A stretch of DNA of 23,522 nt, taken from positions 1-23,522 of the forward strand of contig JAEZLJ010000094.1 of assembly GCA_023415275.1 (NCBI GenBank), in the 5' to 3' direction. Shown here in pieces: positions 7,974 through 16,372 of this stretch. The DNA comes from Bacteroidota bacterium (lineage in GTDB: Bacteria > Bacteroidota > Bacteroidia > Chitinophagales > Chitinophagaceae). The notes under the pieces are model-generated. The model ran no database searches. It saw only the letters and a program-made list of their open reading frames with translations, and had not been told where the DNA came from. The position numbers and the translations under genes were made by a program. Every line of letters starts with the position of its first letter. Positions within the stretch are counted from its first letter, which is position 1.

Positions 7974-8044
7974 CAATGCTCAATGTTCAACGAACAATGT
8001 TCAGCGAGGAACATTGAATAGGGATTGTTGAACATTGAGCATTG
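7974..8044. repeat. Nested inverted repeat between tRNA-Leu and tig
   Basis: A perfect 18-bp inverted repeat is present: CAATGCTCAATGTTCAAC at 7974-7991 and its complement at 8027-8044, with 35 bases between. Inside lie an odd palindrome GAACAATGTTC (7992-8002) and another GAACATTGAA copy (8009-8018). The motif GAACATTGA/TTCAATGTTC therefore recurs in both orientations at least four times in 71 bases. There is no T run, so it is not a standard terminator. A REP-like palindromic element or processing signal is possible. Confidence 0.85.
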
Positions 8045-8053
8045 GTTGTACTT

Positions 8054-8138
8054 TGGTGCGGGTGGAGGGACTCGAACCCCCATGCCTCGCGGCGTCAGAT
8101 CCTAAGTCTGATACGTCTACCAATTTCGCCACACCCGC
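8054..8138 (-). tRNA. tRNA-Leu (anticodon UAG), CCA encoded
   Basis: The minus strand gives acceptor GCGGGTG / CACCCGC (8132-8138 with 8058-8064). The anticodon stem TCAGA / TCTGA encloses loop CTTAGGA, so the anticodon is UAG. A long class II variable arm GCC-GCGA-GGC and a T arm with loop TTCGAGT follow. The discriminator is A, and the CCA end is encoded at 8054-8056. The variable arm and anticodon agree on leucine (CUN codons). Confidence 0.96.
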
Positions 8139-8186
8139 CTCAGTGTAAAAGAAGTGATCAGGGACCGTTCTTCTTAAACAGGGGTG

Positions 8187-8194
8187 CAAAAGTA
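8187..8194 (-). promoter_or_regulatory. tRNA-Leu promoter -7 element
   Basis: The minus strand reads TACTTTTG followed by CACCCC, an exact TAnnTTTG match 48 bases before the mature tRNA 5' end. No TTG lies at the ideal 19-base spacing. Confidence 0.55.
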
Positions 8195-8350
8195 AGGGTT
8201 TCAATTAATTTAAACCTAATTAAAGCAATTAATCCTCGCAAAGGGTAGTAAAAGAAATCGTTAAAAACCTTTCAGTAAGCTACTGCAAACAGGTGTGGCC
8301 TCATGTTTATAAATGCTAAGTGCAGCTATTATGCAGTAAATTCGTGATTC

Positions 8351-10582
8351 ATGGAAACCGTTGCCCAGATACCTAAATATAACCTGAATGATGAGCAGGA
8401 AAAAAAGCTGATCCTGAGGGAGTACCGTGCCCTGTTGCGAGCGCTGAAATCCCGTATCAAGCCTGGAGATCGTAAATTGATCAGGCATGCTTTTGAAATG
8501 GCTGCCGATGCCCATAAAACCATGCGCCGCAAAAGTGGAGAACCATATATTCTTCATCCTTTAGCAGTGGCCAGGATCGTGGTGGAAGAAATAGGGTTGG
8601 GTGTGCGTTCTACCATCTGTTCACTGCTGCACGATACTGTTGAGGACACTGATATCAGCCTGGAGGATGTTCAGAAAGAATTTGGGGGAGAGATTGCTAA
8701 GATCGTTGATGGATTGACAAAGATTTCTAATGTTATTGATGTAAATGCCTCCCAGCAGGCTGAGAACTTCAGGAAGATACTCTTAACACTGACAGATGAT
8801 CCCAGGGTGATCCTCATTAAGTTGGCTGACCGCCTACATAATATGAGGACCATGGACAGCATGAAACCTGAAAAACAATTAAAGATTTCTTCTGAGACCG
8901 TTTATGTATATGCACCACTGGCTCACAGGATGGGGCTTTATAATATAAAGACTGAAATGGAAGACCTGGCCATGAAATACCTGGAGCCAGGCACTTATAA
9001 AGAAATTGCACGCAAGCTGGCAGAGACCCGGAGGGAGCGAACAAGGTATATCAATGAATTTATCAAGCCCTTACAAGATAAACTGGCCAGGGCGGGAGTA
9101 GATTTCGAAATCTATGGCAGGCCAAAGAGCATTCATTCCATCTGGAATAAAATGAAAAAGAAGGGCGTATCCTTCGAGGAGGTATATGATCTTTTTGCCA
9201 TACGCATCATCGTTAATTCACCGCCTGAAAAAGAAAAGGAAGATTGTTGGAAAGTGTATTCAATGATCACGGATGAATACACTCCTTCCCCTGAAAGATT
9301 AAGAGACTGGCTGAGTAATCCAAAGAGCAATGGCTATGAAGCCTTGCATACGACTGTGATGGGCCCCCAGGGAAAGTGGGTGGAAGTGCAGATACGCACC
9401 AAGCGCATGAATGAAATTGCAGAGAAAGGTTTGGCAGCACACTGGAAGTATAAGGAGGGTGCCAACGATGAAAACCGTTTCGATCAATGGTTAAGCCAGA
9501 TACGTGAAGTTATTGCCAACCAGGAGGTGGATTCAGTTGACTTTTTGCATGATTTCAAAAGGAGCTTCCTGGCAGAGGAAATTTATATATATACCCCGAA
9601 AGGTGATGTGAAAATGTTACCTGTAGGTGCTACAGCTTTAGATTTTGCATTTGCGGTACATAGTGAAGTGGGTGTAAAATGTATAGGGGCCAAGGTGAAT
9701 CATAAATTGGTACCTATCAGCCATAAATTGCGAAGCGGTGACCAGGTGGAGATCATAACCTCCAATAAACAAAAGCCATCAGAGGATTGGTTAAATTTTG
9801 TAGTTACTGCTAAGGCCCGTACCAAGATCAAGGATTCTTTGAAGGAAGAGAAAAAGGCGGTAGCAGATGAAGGTAAATATACTGTTCAGCGTAAACTGGA
9901 AGGATTGGGAGTGGCCATGAACTCACATAATATCGATGAATTGGTAGGCTATTACAAATTAACGGCTCCTCTTGACCTTTATTACCAGGTTGCTGTCAAA
10001 GCCATCGATCTCAAGGAGCTTAAAGAATTTAAAGTGATAGGCGACAGGTTGGAAGCGCCAAAACCTTTAAGAATACTTGAACCAAAGCCGGAATACCAGC
10101 CCCATATTCCTAAAAAGGAATCAGAACTCATCATATTTGGTGAAAGTGGTGACCGGATCATGTATAACCTGGCCAATTGCTGTAAACCCATTCCCGGGGA
10201 TGATGTATTTGGATTTGTGACCACAGGTAAAGGGTTGACCATCCATCGTACGAACTGCCCCAATGCGGCCAAACTAATGTCTAATTATGGGCACCGGATT
10301 GTAAAAACAAAATGGGCAAAGAATAAGGAGATTTCTTTCCTTACCGGTTTAAAGATCATTGGCCTGGATGATGTGGGGGTTGTTAATAAGATCACCAATT
10401 TGATCTCAGGTGAATTGCGGCTCAATATCAATGCCTTGACTATTGAAGCTAAGGAAGGCTTGTTTGAAGGAAATATCAGGATATATGTGCATGATAAGGA
10501 GGAGCTGGATGAATTGGCCCAGCGGTTATTAAAATTACCTGGAATACAAAAGGTAGATAGATATGAAATGGAAAATGGGTGA
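8351..10582 (+). CDS. Bifunctional (p)ppGpp synthetase/hydrolase (Rel/SpoT family)
   Basis: This enzyme makes and degrades the alarmone (p)ppGpp in the stringent response. At 743 residues it has the full long-RSH layout. The HD hydrolase domain (about 40-200) has HP at 69-70, HD at 94-95 and ED at 98-99, so hydrolysis should be active. The synthetase domain (about 250-370) has GRPKSIHSIWNKM, YDLFAIRI, SNPKSNGYEALHTTV and EVQIRT, so synthesis should be active too. A TGS domain follows (YIYTPKGDVKMLP, from about 405), then a Cys-containing segment (NCCKPIPGDDVFGF, TNCP) and a C-terminal ACT domain. With both active sites intact, Rel/SpoT fits better than a synthetase-only RelA. The start is ATG 8351. 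TAAATTCG at 8337-8344 resembles the -7 consensus but is too close to the start to be convincing. A terminator follows at 10660. Confidence 0.96.
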   Translation: METVAQIPKYNLNDEQEKKLILREYRALLRALKSRIKPGDRKLIRHAFEMAADAHKTMRRKSGEPYILHPLAVARIVVEEIGLGVRSTICSLLHDTVEDTDISLEDVQKEFGGEIAKIVDGLTKISNVIDVNASQQAENFRKILLTLTDDPRVILIKLADRLHNMRTMDSMKPEKQLKISSETVYVYAPLAHRMGLYNIKTEMEDLAMKYLEPGTYKEIARKLAETRRERTRYINEFIKPLQDKLARAGVDFEIYGRPKSIHSIWNKMKKKGVSFEEVYDLFAIRIIVNSPPEKEKEDCWKVYSMITDEYTPSPERLRDWLSNPKSNGYEALHTTVMGPQGKWVEVQIRTKRMNEIAEKGLAAHWKYKEGANDENRFDQWLSQIREVIANQEVDSVDFLHDFKRSFLAEEIYIYTPKGDVKMLPVGATALDFAFAVHSEVGVKCIGAKVNHKLVPISHKLRSGDQVEIITSNKQKPSEDWLNFVVTAKARTKIKDSLKEEKKAVADEGKYTVQRKLEGLGVAMNSHNIDELVGYYKLTAPLDLYYQVAVKAIDLKELKEFKVIGDRLEAPKPLRILEPKPEYQPHIPKKESELIIFGESGDRIMYNLANCCKPIPGDDVFGFVTTGKGLTIHRTNCPNAAKLMSNYGHRIVKTKWAKNKEISFLTGLKIIGLDDVGVVNKITNLISGELRLNINALTIEAKEGLFEGNIRIYVHDKEELDELAQRLLKLPGIQKVDRYEMENG

Positions 10583-10659
10583 TAATTTATTGAATGAACT
10601 GCAAGTGCAAAACATTATGTTTCCATGATTATCTTGTAGATAATTTAACGCTTGTATTA

Positions 10660-10686
10660 AAGCCCTTCTTCGTGAAGGGTTTTTTT
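10660..10686 (+). terminator. Terminator of the rel/spoT gene
   Basis: The core stem CCCTTC / GAAGGG, extended by weaker pairs and with loop TTCGT, is followed by a run of seven T. It lies 77 bases after the stop codon and before the purA promoter. Confidence 0.88.
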
Positions 10687-10711
10687 ATTTTCCCTATTAG
10701 GACTGTTCATT

Positions 10712-10719
10712 TACTTTTG
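10712..10719 (+). promoter_or_regulatory. purA promoter -7 element
   Basis: TACTTTTG matches TAnnTTTG exactly and lies 30 bases before the purA ATG, just after the upstream terminator. No good TTG is seen at the -33 position. It also argues against the longer reading frame start at 10594, which would lie upstream of this promoter and the terminator. Confidence 0.55.
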
Positions 10720-10749
10720 CCTCGCTTTCGTATTTATATAAAATATTTT

Positions 10750-12021
10750 ATGGTTGATGTAATACTTGGTCTTCAGTGGGGTGATGAGGGTAAGGGTAAA
10801 ATAGTTGACTATTTTGCTTCTAAATATGATATCATTGCCCGTTTCCAGGGAGGCCCTAACGCCGGACATACGCTTTATGTAGGGGAAGAAAATAAAAAGG
10901 TTGTACTTCACCAGATACCTTCCGGTGTATTTCACCAGGGCACCATCAACCTGATAGGAAATGGTGTGGTCCTTGACCCTGTTACCCTTAGGAAGGAATG
11001 TGAAACCGTAGCCTCCTTTGGTGTAGATGTAAAACAAAATCTTTTTATATCAGAACGGACACATGTCATTCTGCCTACACATCGGGCCCTGGATAAAGCT
11101 GCGGAATTATCAAAAGGTAATGACAAAATAGGCTCTACCTTAAAAGGTATTGGTCCCGCCTATATGGATAAAACAGGCAGAAATGGACTTAGAGTAGGAG
11201 ATCTGTTGCATAAAAGCTTTACTACTTCCTATATTAAATTAAGACTGAAGCATCAGAAGCTATTGGATAATTACAATTTCAATGAAGATATTTCTGCATG
11301 GGAAGAAGAGTTCTTTGATGCTGTTGAATTTCTTAAGACATTGAATATTGTAAATGGAGAATATTTTATCAATGATCATCTTACCAAAGGCAAAAAAGTT
11401 TTAGCTGAAGGCGCCCAGGGAAGTATGCTGGATATCGATTTTGGAACCTTCCCATTTGTTACTTCTTCCAATACCATTTCTGCAGGTGTTTGCAATGGTC
11501 TTGGTGTGGCACCTCAAAAGATAGGAGAAGTCATTGGCGTAAGCAAAGCCTACTGCACACGTGTAGGAAGCGGGCCTTTCCCTACTGAATTGGAAGACGA
11601 AACAGGAGAAAAACTGCGTAAGATCGGTCATGAATTTGGCGCTACCACTGGCAGGCCACGCCGTTGTGGATGGATGGACCTGGTAGCCCTGAATTATGCC
11701 TGCATGTTAAATGGTGTGACACAGATTGTGATGACAAAAGCTGATGTGCTTGATGCTTTTGATGACCTGAATATTTGTACTTCTTATCTTGTTAATGGAA
11801 AAGAGACCCAACAGGTGCCTTTTCAAATGACACAATGTAAAATAGAACCTAATTACCAGACCTTCAAAGGTTGGAAAGTGGATTCTTCTCGTATCAAGTT
11901 GGTGAATGACTTACCTGCTGAAATGCATAACTATATAGATTTTATTAATAACAATTTGCAGGCTAAGGTTCATTATATTTCCAATGGGCCTGGAAGAGAC
12001 CAGATAGTTAAACTTTATTGA
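10750..12021 (+). CDS. purA: Adenylosuccinate synthetase
   Basis: PurA joins IMP and aspartate using GTP, the first committed step from IMP to AMP. From ATG 10750 the protein is 423 residues, the usual family length, and begins MVDVILGLQWGDEGKGK. Asp12 (in GDEGKGK) and His40 (in NAGHT) are the conserved catalytic pair. GTFPFVTSSNT and the TTGRPRRCGW segment (near 299-308) form IMP and aspartate contacts. The frame is open back to 10594, but those extra 52 codons run through the rel terminator and the promoter, so the start at 10750 is correct. No terminator is visible after the stop; the acidic-protein ORF begins 87 bases later. Confidence 0.97.
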   Translation: MVDVILGLQWGDEGKGKIVDYFASKYDIIARFQGGPNAGHTLYVGEENKKVVLHQIPSGVFHQGTINLIGNGVVLDPVTLRKECETVASFGVDVKQNLFISERTHVILPTHRALDKAAELSKGNDKIGSTLKGIGPAYMDKTGRNGLRVGDLLHKSFTTSYIKLRLKHQKLLDNYNFNEDISAWEEEFFDAVEFLKTLNIVNGEYFINDHLTKGKKVLAEGAQGSMLDIDFGTFPFVTSSNTISAGVCNGLGVAPQKIGEVIGVSKAYCTRVGSGPFPTELEDETGEKLRKIGHEFGATTGRPRRCGWMDLVALNYACMLNGVTQIVMTKADVLDAFDDLNICTSYLVNGKETQQVPFQMTQCKIEPNYQTFKGWKVDSSRIKLVNDLPAEMHNYIDFINNNLQAKVHYISNGPGRDQIVKLY

Positions 12022-12108
12022 GCTATATTTCATAGGTAAAAAAACTTTTTTCAAAATTTGGCGGTTTAAAATCTTAACCCAAATTTTACAGCGCAATCAA
12101 ATTATGTT

Positions 12109-12498
12109 ATGGCAGTTATTTTAACCGAGGAGATTACCTCAGAAACCTTGATAGAAACGATAATCGCACAGGCAAAAGGCCGTCCATCTAAATCAAAGAA
12201 AGTAGAAGATGATGAGGACCTGGATGATGAGGATGTAGCACCCAAGAAATCTTCAAAGAAAAGTAGCGATGATGACGACGATGACGATGAGGATGACGAC
12301 TTAGATGGCGAGGGCGAAGATGATGATGATTGGGACCCCGACTTTGAAGAATTTGATCTGCCTAAATCCCGTAAAGGCAAGGGTGATTCTAAGGCTGATG
12401 AAGAGGAAGACTTTAAGGTAGAGGACACTGATGATTTCAAAGACCTGGATCTTTTCAATGATTCAGAAAGCTTTGATGACGAAGACGACGACTTTTAA
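12109..12498 (+). CDS. Highly acidic low-complexity protein of unknown function
   Basis: I do not recognise a characterised family. The protein has 129 residues, of which 56 are Asp or Glu (38 D, 18 E) against 16 Lys/Arg, a net charge near -40. Residues 1-22 form a more ordinary, possibly helical head (MAVILTEEITSETLIETIIA). A basic patch AKGRPSKSKK (22-31) follows, with an AT-hook-like GRP core. The rest is acidic with runs such as DDDDDDDEDDD (54-64), broken by basic islands PKKSSKK and PKSRKGKG, and Trp and Phe in WDPDFEEFDLP. It is probably disordered. It resembles the acidic tail of RNA polymerase delta subunits or nucleic-acid-mimic proteins only in composition. The order purA, acidic protein, pabB, all on plus with gaps of 87 and 74 bases, allows co-transcription. 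Confidence 0.8.
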   Translation: MAVILTEEITSETLIETIIAQAKGRPSKSKKVEDDEDLDDEDVAPKKSSKKSSDDDDDDDEDDDLDGEGEDDDDWDPDFEEFDLPKSRKGKGDSKADEEEDFKVEDTDDFKDLDLFNDSESFDDEDDDF

Positions 12499-12572
12499 TT
12501 TTATACCATAAAACAAGTACACTGAACAACTCCACCTTTCCCATTGGTGATGTAGTTCAAGTAAAGAAAAAA

Positions 12573-13802
12573 ATGTTGAGCTGGGCCCGCCAGTTCAACA
12601 TTTTTTGTTTCCTGGACAACCAGCAATATGCTGATGAATCACATCAATATGAATGCCTCCTGGCTGCGGGGCAGGTTGATTATTTTTCTTCTACCGATTT
12701 AAATGGCTTGGATGATTTTCTGAATACTAATCCGAGCTGGATATTTGGCCATTTATCTTATGAGCTGAAAAATGCTTTACATCATTTCACCACTATTAAA
12801 ACTACCCGAATAGGTTTTCCCGAAGTTTACTTCTTCATACCCAGGCTAATCATCATACTCAGGTCAAATGTCATCAGTATCTATGCAGATGATCCCCGCT
12901 CTGTTTATGAGGCCATCACTAAGACAGAAGCGTTCGTGCCTGGACCTATATTGGCACCACAGATAGAACAATCTTTAACAAAGGAAGAATATATTGATAC
13001 TGTAAGGATGCTGCAGGATCATATCTTAAAAGGAGATTGTTATGAGATCAATTTTTGCCAGGAATTCTATGCAGAAAGTTGCACACTGGACCCATTTAGT
13101 GTTTATCAAAAATTGATGGAGGTATCGCCAAATCCTTTTTCAGCGTTTTACAGGTTAAATGATAAGTACCTTTTGTGTGCCAGCCCAGAGCGTTTCTTAC
13201 AAAAATCAGGTAATAAGCTCCTGTCACAACCCATTAAAGGAACCATCAAAAGAAACTTGTCCAATGAAGAAAAAGATCAAGCATTATTAGAAGAATTGAA
13301 AGCAAGCCAGAAAGATCAATCAGAGAATGTTATGGTGGTCGACCTGGTTCGAAATGATCTCTCCAGGATCTGTGAGAAGAACTCAGTGAGGGTAGATGAA
13401 CTTTTTGGCATTTATTCTTTTCCGCAGGTACATCAAATGATCTCCACCATTAGTGGCGTATTGCAACCTAAAGTATCCTTTTCTCAAATATTACAGGCAT
13501 GTTTTCCTATGGGCTCCATGACAGGTGCTCCCAAGCACAAGGTCATGCAGCTTATCGATACTTATGAAAACCAAAGCCGTGGAATCTTTTCGGGTTCAAT
13601 AGGATATTTTAATCCCCAGGGAGACTTTGATTTTAATGTAGTGATACGAAGCATAATGTATAATTCTACTGAAAAATACCTTTCTTACCAGGTAGGGTCC
13701 GGGATCACTTACTACAGTGATCCTGAAAAGGAATGGGAAGAATGCCTGTTAAAGGCAGCGGCTATTGAAACAGTTTTATCTTCAATAGAAAGCCACGAAT
13801 AA
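12573..13802 (+). CDS. pabB: Aminodeoxychorismate synthase component I
   Basis: PabB converts chorismate with ammonia (from PabA glutaminase) to aminodeoxychorismate, the precursor of p-aminobenzoate for folate. From ATG 12573 it has 409 residues and the chorismate-binding fold: SPERF (204-208), QPIKGTIKR (219-227), VVDLVRNDLSRIC (255-267) and GSMTGAPK (314-321). Lys222 in PIKGT is the feature that separates PabB from anthranilate synthase TrpE, which has Ala there. The N-terminal region is shorter than in E. coli PabB. The frame stays open upstream of the ATG back to 12480 without an ATG, GTG or TTG, and the final part (STFPIGDVVQVKKK) looks coding, so the real start may be a rare codon near 12522. 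No pabA or pabC is in the window. Confidence 0.93.
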   Translation: MLSWARQFNIFCFLDNQQYADESHQYECLLAAGQVDYFSSTDLNGLDDFLNTNPSWIFGHLSYELKNALHHFTTIKTTRIGFPEVYFFIPRLIIILRSNVISIYADDPRSVYEAITKTEAFVPGPILAPQIEQSLTKEEYIDTVRMLQDHILKGDCYEINFCQEFYAESCTLDPFSVYQKLMEVSPNPFSAFYRLNDKYLLCASPERFLQKSGNKLLSQPIKGTIKRNLSNEEKDQALLEELKASQKDQSENVMVVDLVRNDLSRICEKNSVRVDELFGIYSFPQVHQMISTISGVLQPKVSFSQILQACFPMGSMTGAPKHKVMQLIDTYENQSRGIFSGSIGYFNPQGDFDFNVVIRSIMYNSTEKYLSYQVGSGITYYSDPEKEWEECLLKAAAIETVLSSIESHE

Positions 13803-13829
13803 AAAATGCAGGAACCTATGTCCTGCATT
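13801..13829 (-). terminator. Terminator of the mltD-like gene, shared with pabB
   Basis: The perfect 9-bp stem AATGCAGGA / TCCTGCATT (13805-13813 with 13821-13829) has a 7-base loop. On the minus strand it is followed by TTTTTT. On the plus strand the following sequence is only moderately T-rich, so it serves pabB less well. Confidence 0.85.
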
Positions 13830-13855
13830 CTTGATATTTTATATTTCACCAATCT

Positions 13856-14878
13856 TTACCTTATAGAGCCTGCCAACATCATGCGGACTGATTGTTCCAG
13901 TATCTGTGCCTTATTCTGTTGGAAGGTAGTTGTCTTATCTGCAGGTAAGCGTAGCTCATAGCTGCCATTGGCTGCTATCGATTTATCAAAGTTGGGATTT
14001 AGCTTATTAAAATCGGTAATGTTCATGCCTATGCCATCACTAATAGCAAAGGCAGTGTATTTACCACTTATCTTGGTCACTGAAGCTGTAGGGTCTGTAA
14101 CTACTTCTTCTGGAGTTAAATTTTCCCTTTCCTTCTTTGTGATCGTGGTCATGCCTCCATCGCCTTCCATAATGTAATGGGTGGCAATGAATTTCTTTAC
14201 ATGGTTTCTCGATTCTGCAGGCAGGTAATATTGCAGTTCCCAAAAGTCATGGCTTCCACTTCTTCTGATAGCAGAGTTGACGTTCCCGGCCCCGCAATTA
14301 TAAGCAGCCACTACCAGTAACCAATCATTGTAAATATCATACAGATCTGAAAGATATTTGGCTGCAGCATTGGTACTCTTGTAATAATCCCTGCGTTCAT
14401 CTTTATTACGGGTGATCTTCAACCCATAATCCTTAGCTGTCTGCGGCATAAATTGCCAGGGACCCACGGCACCCGCCCAGGAAGTAGCTGATGATTTCAG
14501 ATCTGATTCGATCACAGAAAGGTACTTTAGCTCAATTGGCAAACCCTTTTCAGAGAATACAGAGCCGATCATATCAAAATAAGGCTTGCCCCAGGATTTC
14601 ATCCTGTTGAGGCGGTCTCCATTATCTTCCATATAATCCTGCACAAAGCTGACAGCTTTAGGATTGAGCCTGGTAATATTGATACCAGTGCCGCTTTCTG
14701 TTTCAAACAGGTTCTTAAAAGCATTCTTAGGATCATTAATAGCCTGGTCCTTGATTGTGGAATCCTTGTGATCAGCTATCGATCTTTTAATTTCGGTTGA
14801 GAGAGAATGTATGGCACCACGGCTCTTAATAGTAAGGCTCATGAGAAGAATGGTAGCCAACAATAAAAGTTTGTTCAT
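13856..14878 (-). CDS. Exported lytic transglycosylase, SLT/MltD-like
   Basis: It should cleave peptidoglycan glycan strands to form 1,6-anhydro ends. I take ATG 14878 as the start (340 aa); GTG at 14881 would add one residue. Residues 1-22 are a signal peptide (MNKLLLLATILLMSLTIKSR) with no clear lipobox Cys. The SLT domain spans about 95-235, with catalytic Glu124 in LSVIESDLKSSATS, then GAVGPWQFMPQTAKDYGL, AAYNCGAGNV (191-200) and the helical end AESRNHVKKFIATHYI. The C-terminal part (about 265-325, AFAISDGIGMNITDFNKLNPNF) reads like a degenerate LysM module, known as a peptidoglycan-binding fold. The gene follows gatA by 49 bases with no terminator between them, so it is probably the last gene of the tatA-gatA operon. 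Confidence 0.9.
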   Translation of the reverse strand: MNKLLLLATILLMSLTIKSRGAIHSLSTEIKRSIADHKDSTIKDQAINDPKNAFKNLFETESGTGINITRLNPKAVSFVQDYMEDNGDRLNRMKSWGKPYFDMIGSVFSEKGLPIELKYLSVIESDLKSSATSWAGAVGPWQFMPQTAKDYGLKITRNKDERRDYYKSTNAAAKYLSDLYDIYNDWLLVVAAYNCGAGNVNSAIRRSGSHDFWELQYYLPAESRNHVKKFIATHYIMEGDGGMTTITKKERENLTPEEVVTDPTASVTKISGKYTAFAISDGIGMNITDFNKLNPNFDKSIAANGSYELRLPADKTTTFQQNKAQILEQSVRMMLAGSIR

Positions 14879-14927
14879 CACAAAATTTTACAGGATGAGT
14901 CAAATCGCACGGTTTCCTTACTCGCCT

Positions 14928-16337
14928 TTATTGTTGCATCAGATGATGCGTAAAGCGTAGCAAAGATACCTCATTCTGACCACCCGCAGCTACCTGTAAT
15001 CCAAAAGGAAGGTTAGAGGAATGTTTAAAAACTGGTAAACTGATGGCAGGAATCCCAGTAAGATTAGCAAAAACTGTAAAGATATCGCCCATATACATAG
15101 CCAAAGGATCCTTGTTTTTATCCCCCAGCAATGGAGCAATGCCTGGAGCATTGGGAGCGATCAAAAAGTCAAACTCCTTGAAAATCAGCTTGGTTTGCTG
15201 AAATAATCGTTGCCTTACCTGCTGAGCTTTGGTAAAATAGGCATCATAATATCCTGAACTCAACACAAAAGTACCCAGCATAATGCGGCGCTTGACCTCC
15301 TTACCGAATCCCTGGGCCCGGTTAGATCGGTAAAAACTGGCAAGGTCTTCGGTTTCACCCGTCGATTTCCCATACCTGATGCCGTCATATCTTGATAAAT
15401 TGGAAGAAGCTTCAGCGGTGGTTAGTATATAATAGGTAGGCACTATATACTCTGTAAGGTCAAAAGGAACAGGACTTACTTCGTGGCCCATATCCTTTAG
15501 CTTTTCAATATAACTACTGATTTGCAGAGATATTTCCGGATCAATGGAACTATGCTCTATCCATTCAGGAAAGTAGGCGATCCTGAACTTACCTTCCTGC
15601 TTTGAAAGGTCCGAAGTAACGTGTTTAATTGGACTGGCAGTACTGTCAAAATCATCCGGGCCGGCTATTACTTCCAGGATCCTTGCAGCATCTGCTACAG
15701 TATTTGCTAGTATACCTATCTGGTCAAATGAAGAACCATAAGCTATTAGCCCATGCCTGGACACCGTTCCATAACCTGGCTTCAGTCCTACTACTCCGCA
15801 ATAATCTGCAGGAAGTCTGACGGAACCTCCAGTATCGCTGCCCAACGAAGCCATGCACATTCCCTTTTTTACGGCTACCGCGCTACCGCCCGATGATCCG
15901 CCTGGAACACGGCCCATATCATCCGGGTGCAGGGTAGGACCATAGGCTGAGTTCTCATTAGTAGAACCCATGCCAAATTCATCGCAGTTTTGCCTGCCAA
16001 TGATGATCGCTCCTTCAGCCAATAGGCGTTCTACCGCTGTAGCAGAATAAAGAGATGTAAAACCTTCGAGTATTCGGGAAGCAGCAGAAACCTTATGATC
16101 TTTATAGCAGATATTATCCTTTAAACCAATCACTACCCCATGTAACTTTCCTTTTGTAGGTTGGGAGTCAAGCAACTCGGCTCTTTGTAATGCTTCTTCA
16201 GCATACACCTCAATAAATGCATTAAGTTCTTTGAACTGGTCAATTAAAAACAGGCAGTGCTGCACTGCCTGTTTACAAGAAGTCAGACCATTTCTTAATT
16301 GGTCCTGATACTCTTCAATAGATTGATAATTGATCAC
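14928..16337 (-). CDS. gatA: Aspartyl/glutamyl-tRNA(Asn/Gln) amidotransferase subunit A
   Basis: GatA is the glutaminase subunit of GatCAB, which amidates misacylated Glu-tRNA(Gln) or Asp-tRNA(Asn). The 469-residue protein shows the amidase signature, with the Lys73 (GLKDN), Ser148 (PGGSSGGS) and Ser172 (GSDTGGSVRLP) triad; the Lys-Ser-Ser spacing equals that of S. aureus GatA. GVVGLKPGYGTVSRHGLI and SFDQIG follow as in true GatA, which separates it from general amidases. The start is GTG 16337: no ATG is available before residue 124, and the N-terminal helices of the family are complete with it. gatB and gatC are not in the window. It lies 35 bases after tatA on the same strand and should share the tatA promoter. 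Confidence 0.96.
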   Translation of the reverse strand: MINYQSIEEYQDQLRNGLTSCKQAVQHCLFLIDQFKELNAFIEVYAEEALQRAELLDSQPTKGKLHGVVIGLKDNICYKDHKVSAASRILEGFTSLYSATAVERLLAEGAIIIGRQNCDEFGMGSTNENSAYGPTLHPDDMGRVPGGSSGGSAVAVKKGMCMASLGSDTGGSVRLPADYCGVVGLKPGYGTVSRHGLIAYGSSFDQIGILANTVADAARILEVIAGPDDFDSTASPIKHVTSDLSKQEGKFRIAYFPEWIEHSSIDPEISLQISSYIEKLKDMGHEVSPVPFDLTEYIVPTYYILTTAEASSNLSRYDGIRYGKSTGETEDLASFYRSNRAQGFGKEVKRRIMLGTFVLSSGYYDAYFTKAQQVRQRLFQQTKLIFKEFDFLIAPNAPGIAPLLGDKNKDPLAMYMGDIFTVFANLTGIPAISLPVFKHSSNLPFGLQVAAGGQNEVSLLRFTHHLMQQ

Positions 16338-16372
16338 CTAAACCTTGCCTTGGAATGGTTAAGGGTGAAAAA

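Noticed and set aside
8001..8248. ORFs on both strands across the tRNA-Leu gene
   Set aside because: They cover the tRNA and the inverted repeat and resemble no protein; the tRNA structure explains the sequence.
10594..10749. Longer purA reading frame starting 52 codons upstream
   Set aside because: The extension runs through the rel terminator and the purA promoter element and has no PurA similarity; the ATG at 10750 gives the exact family N-terminus.
12024..12060. TATATTTC and A/T runs after purA as promoter or terminator for the acidic gene
   Set aside because: The -7 match has one mismatch with no upstream TTG, and the A7-C-T6 tract cannot form a terminator stem with a proper loop.
12102..12458. 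Antisense poly-Ser ORF opposite the acidic protein
   Set aside because: It is the mirror of GAT/GAC codons (ATC/GTC read in another frame as Ser). The plus-strand frame has a sensible head, start and context.
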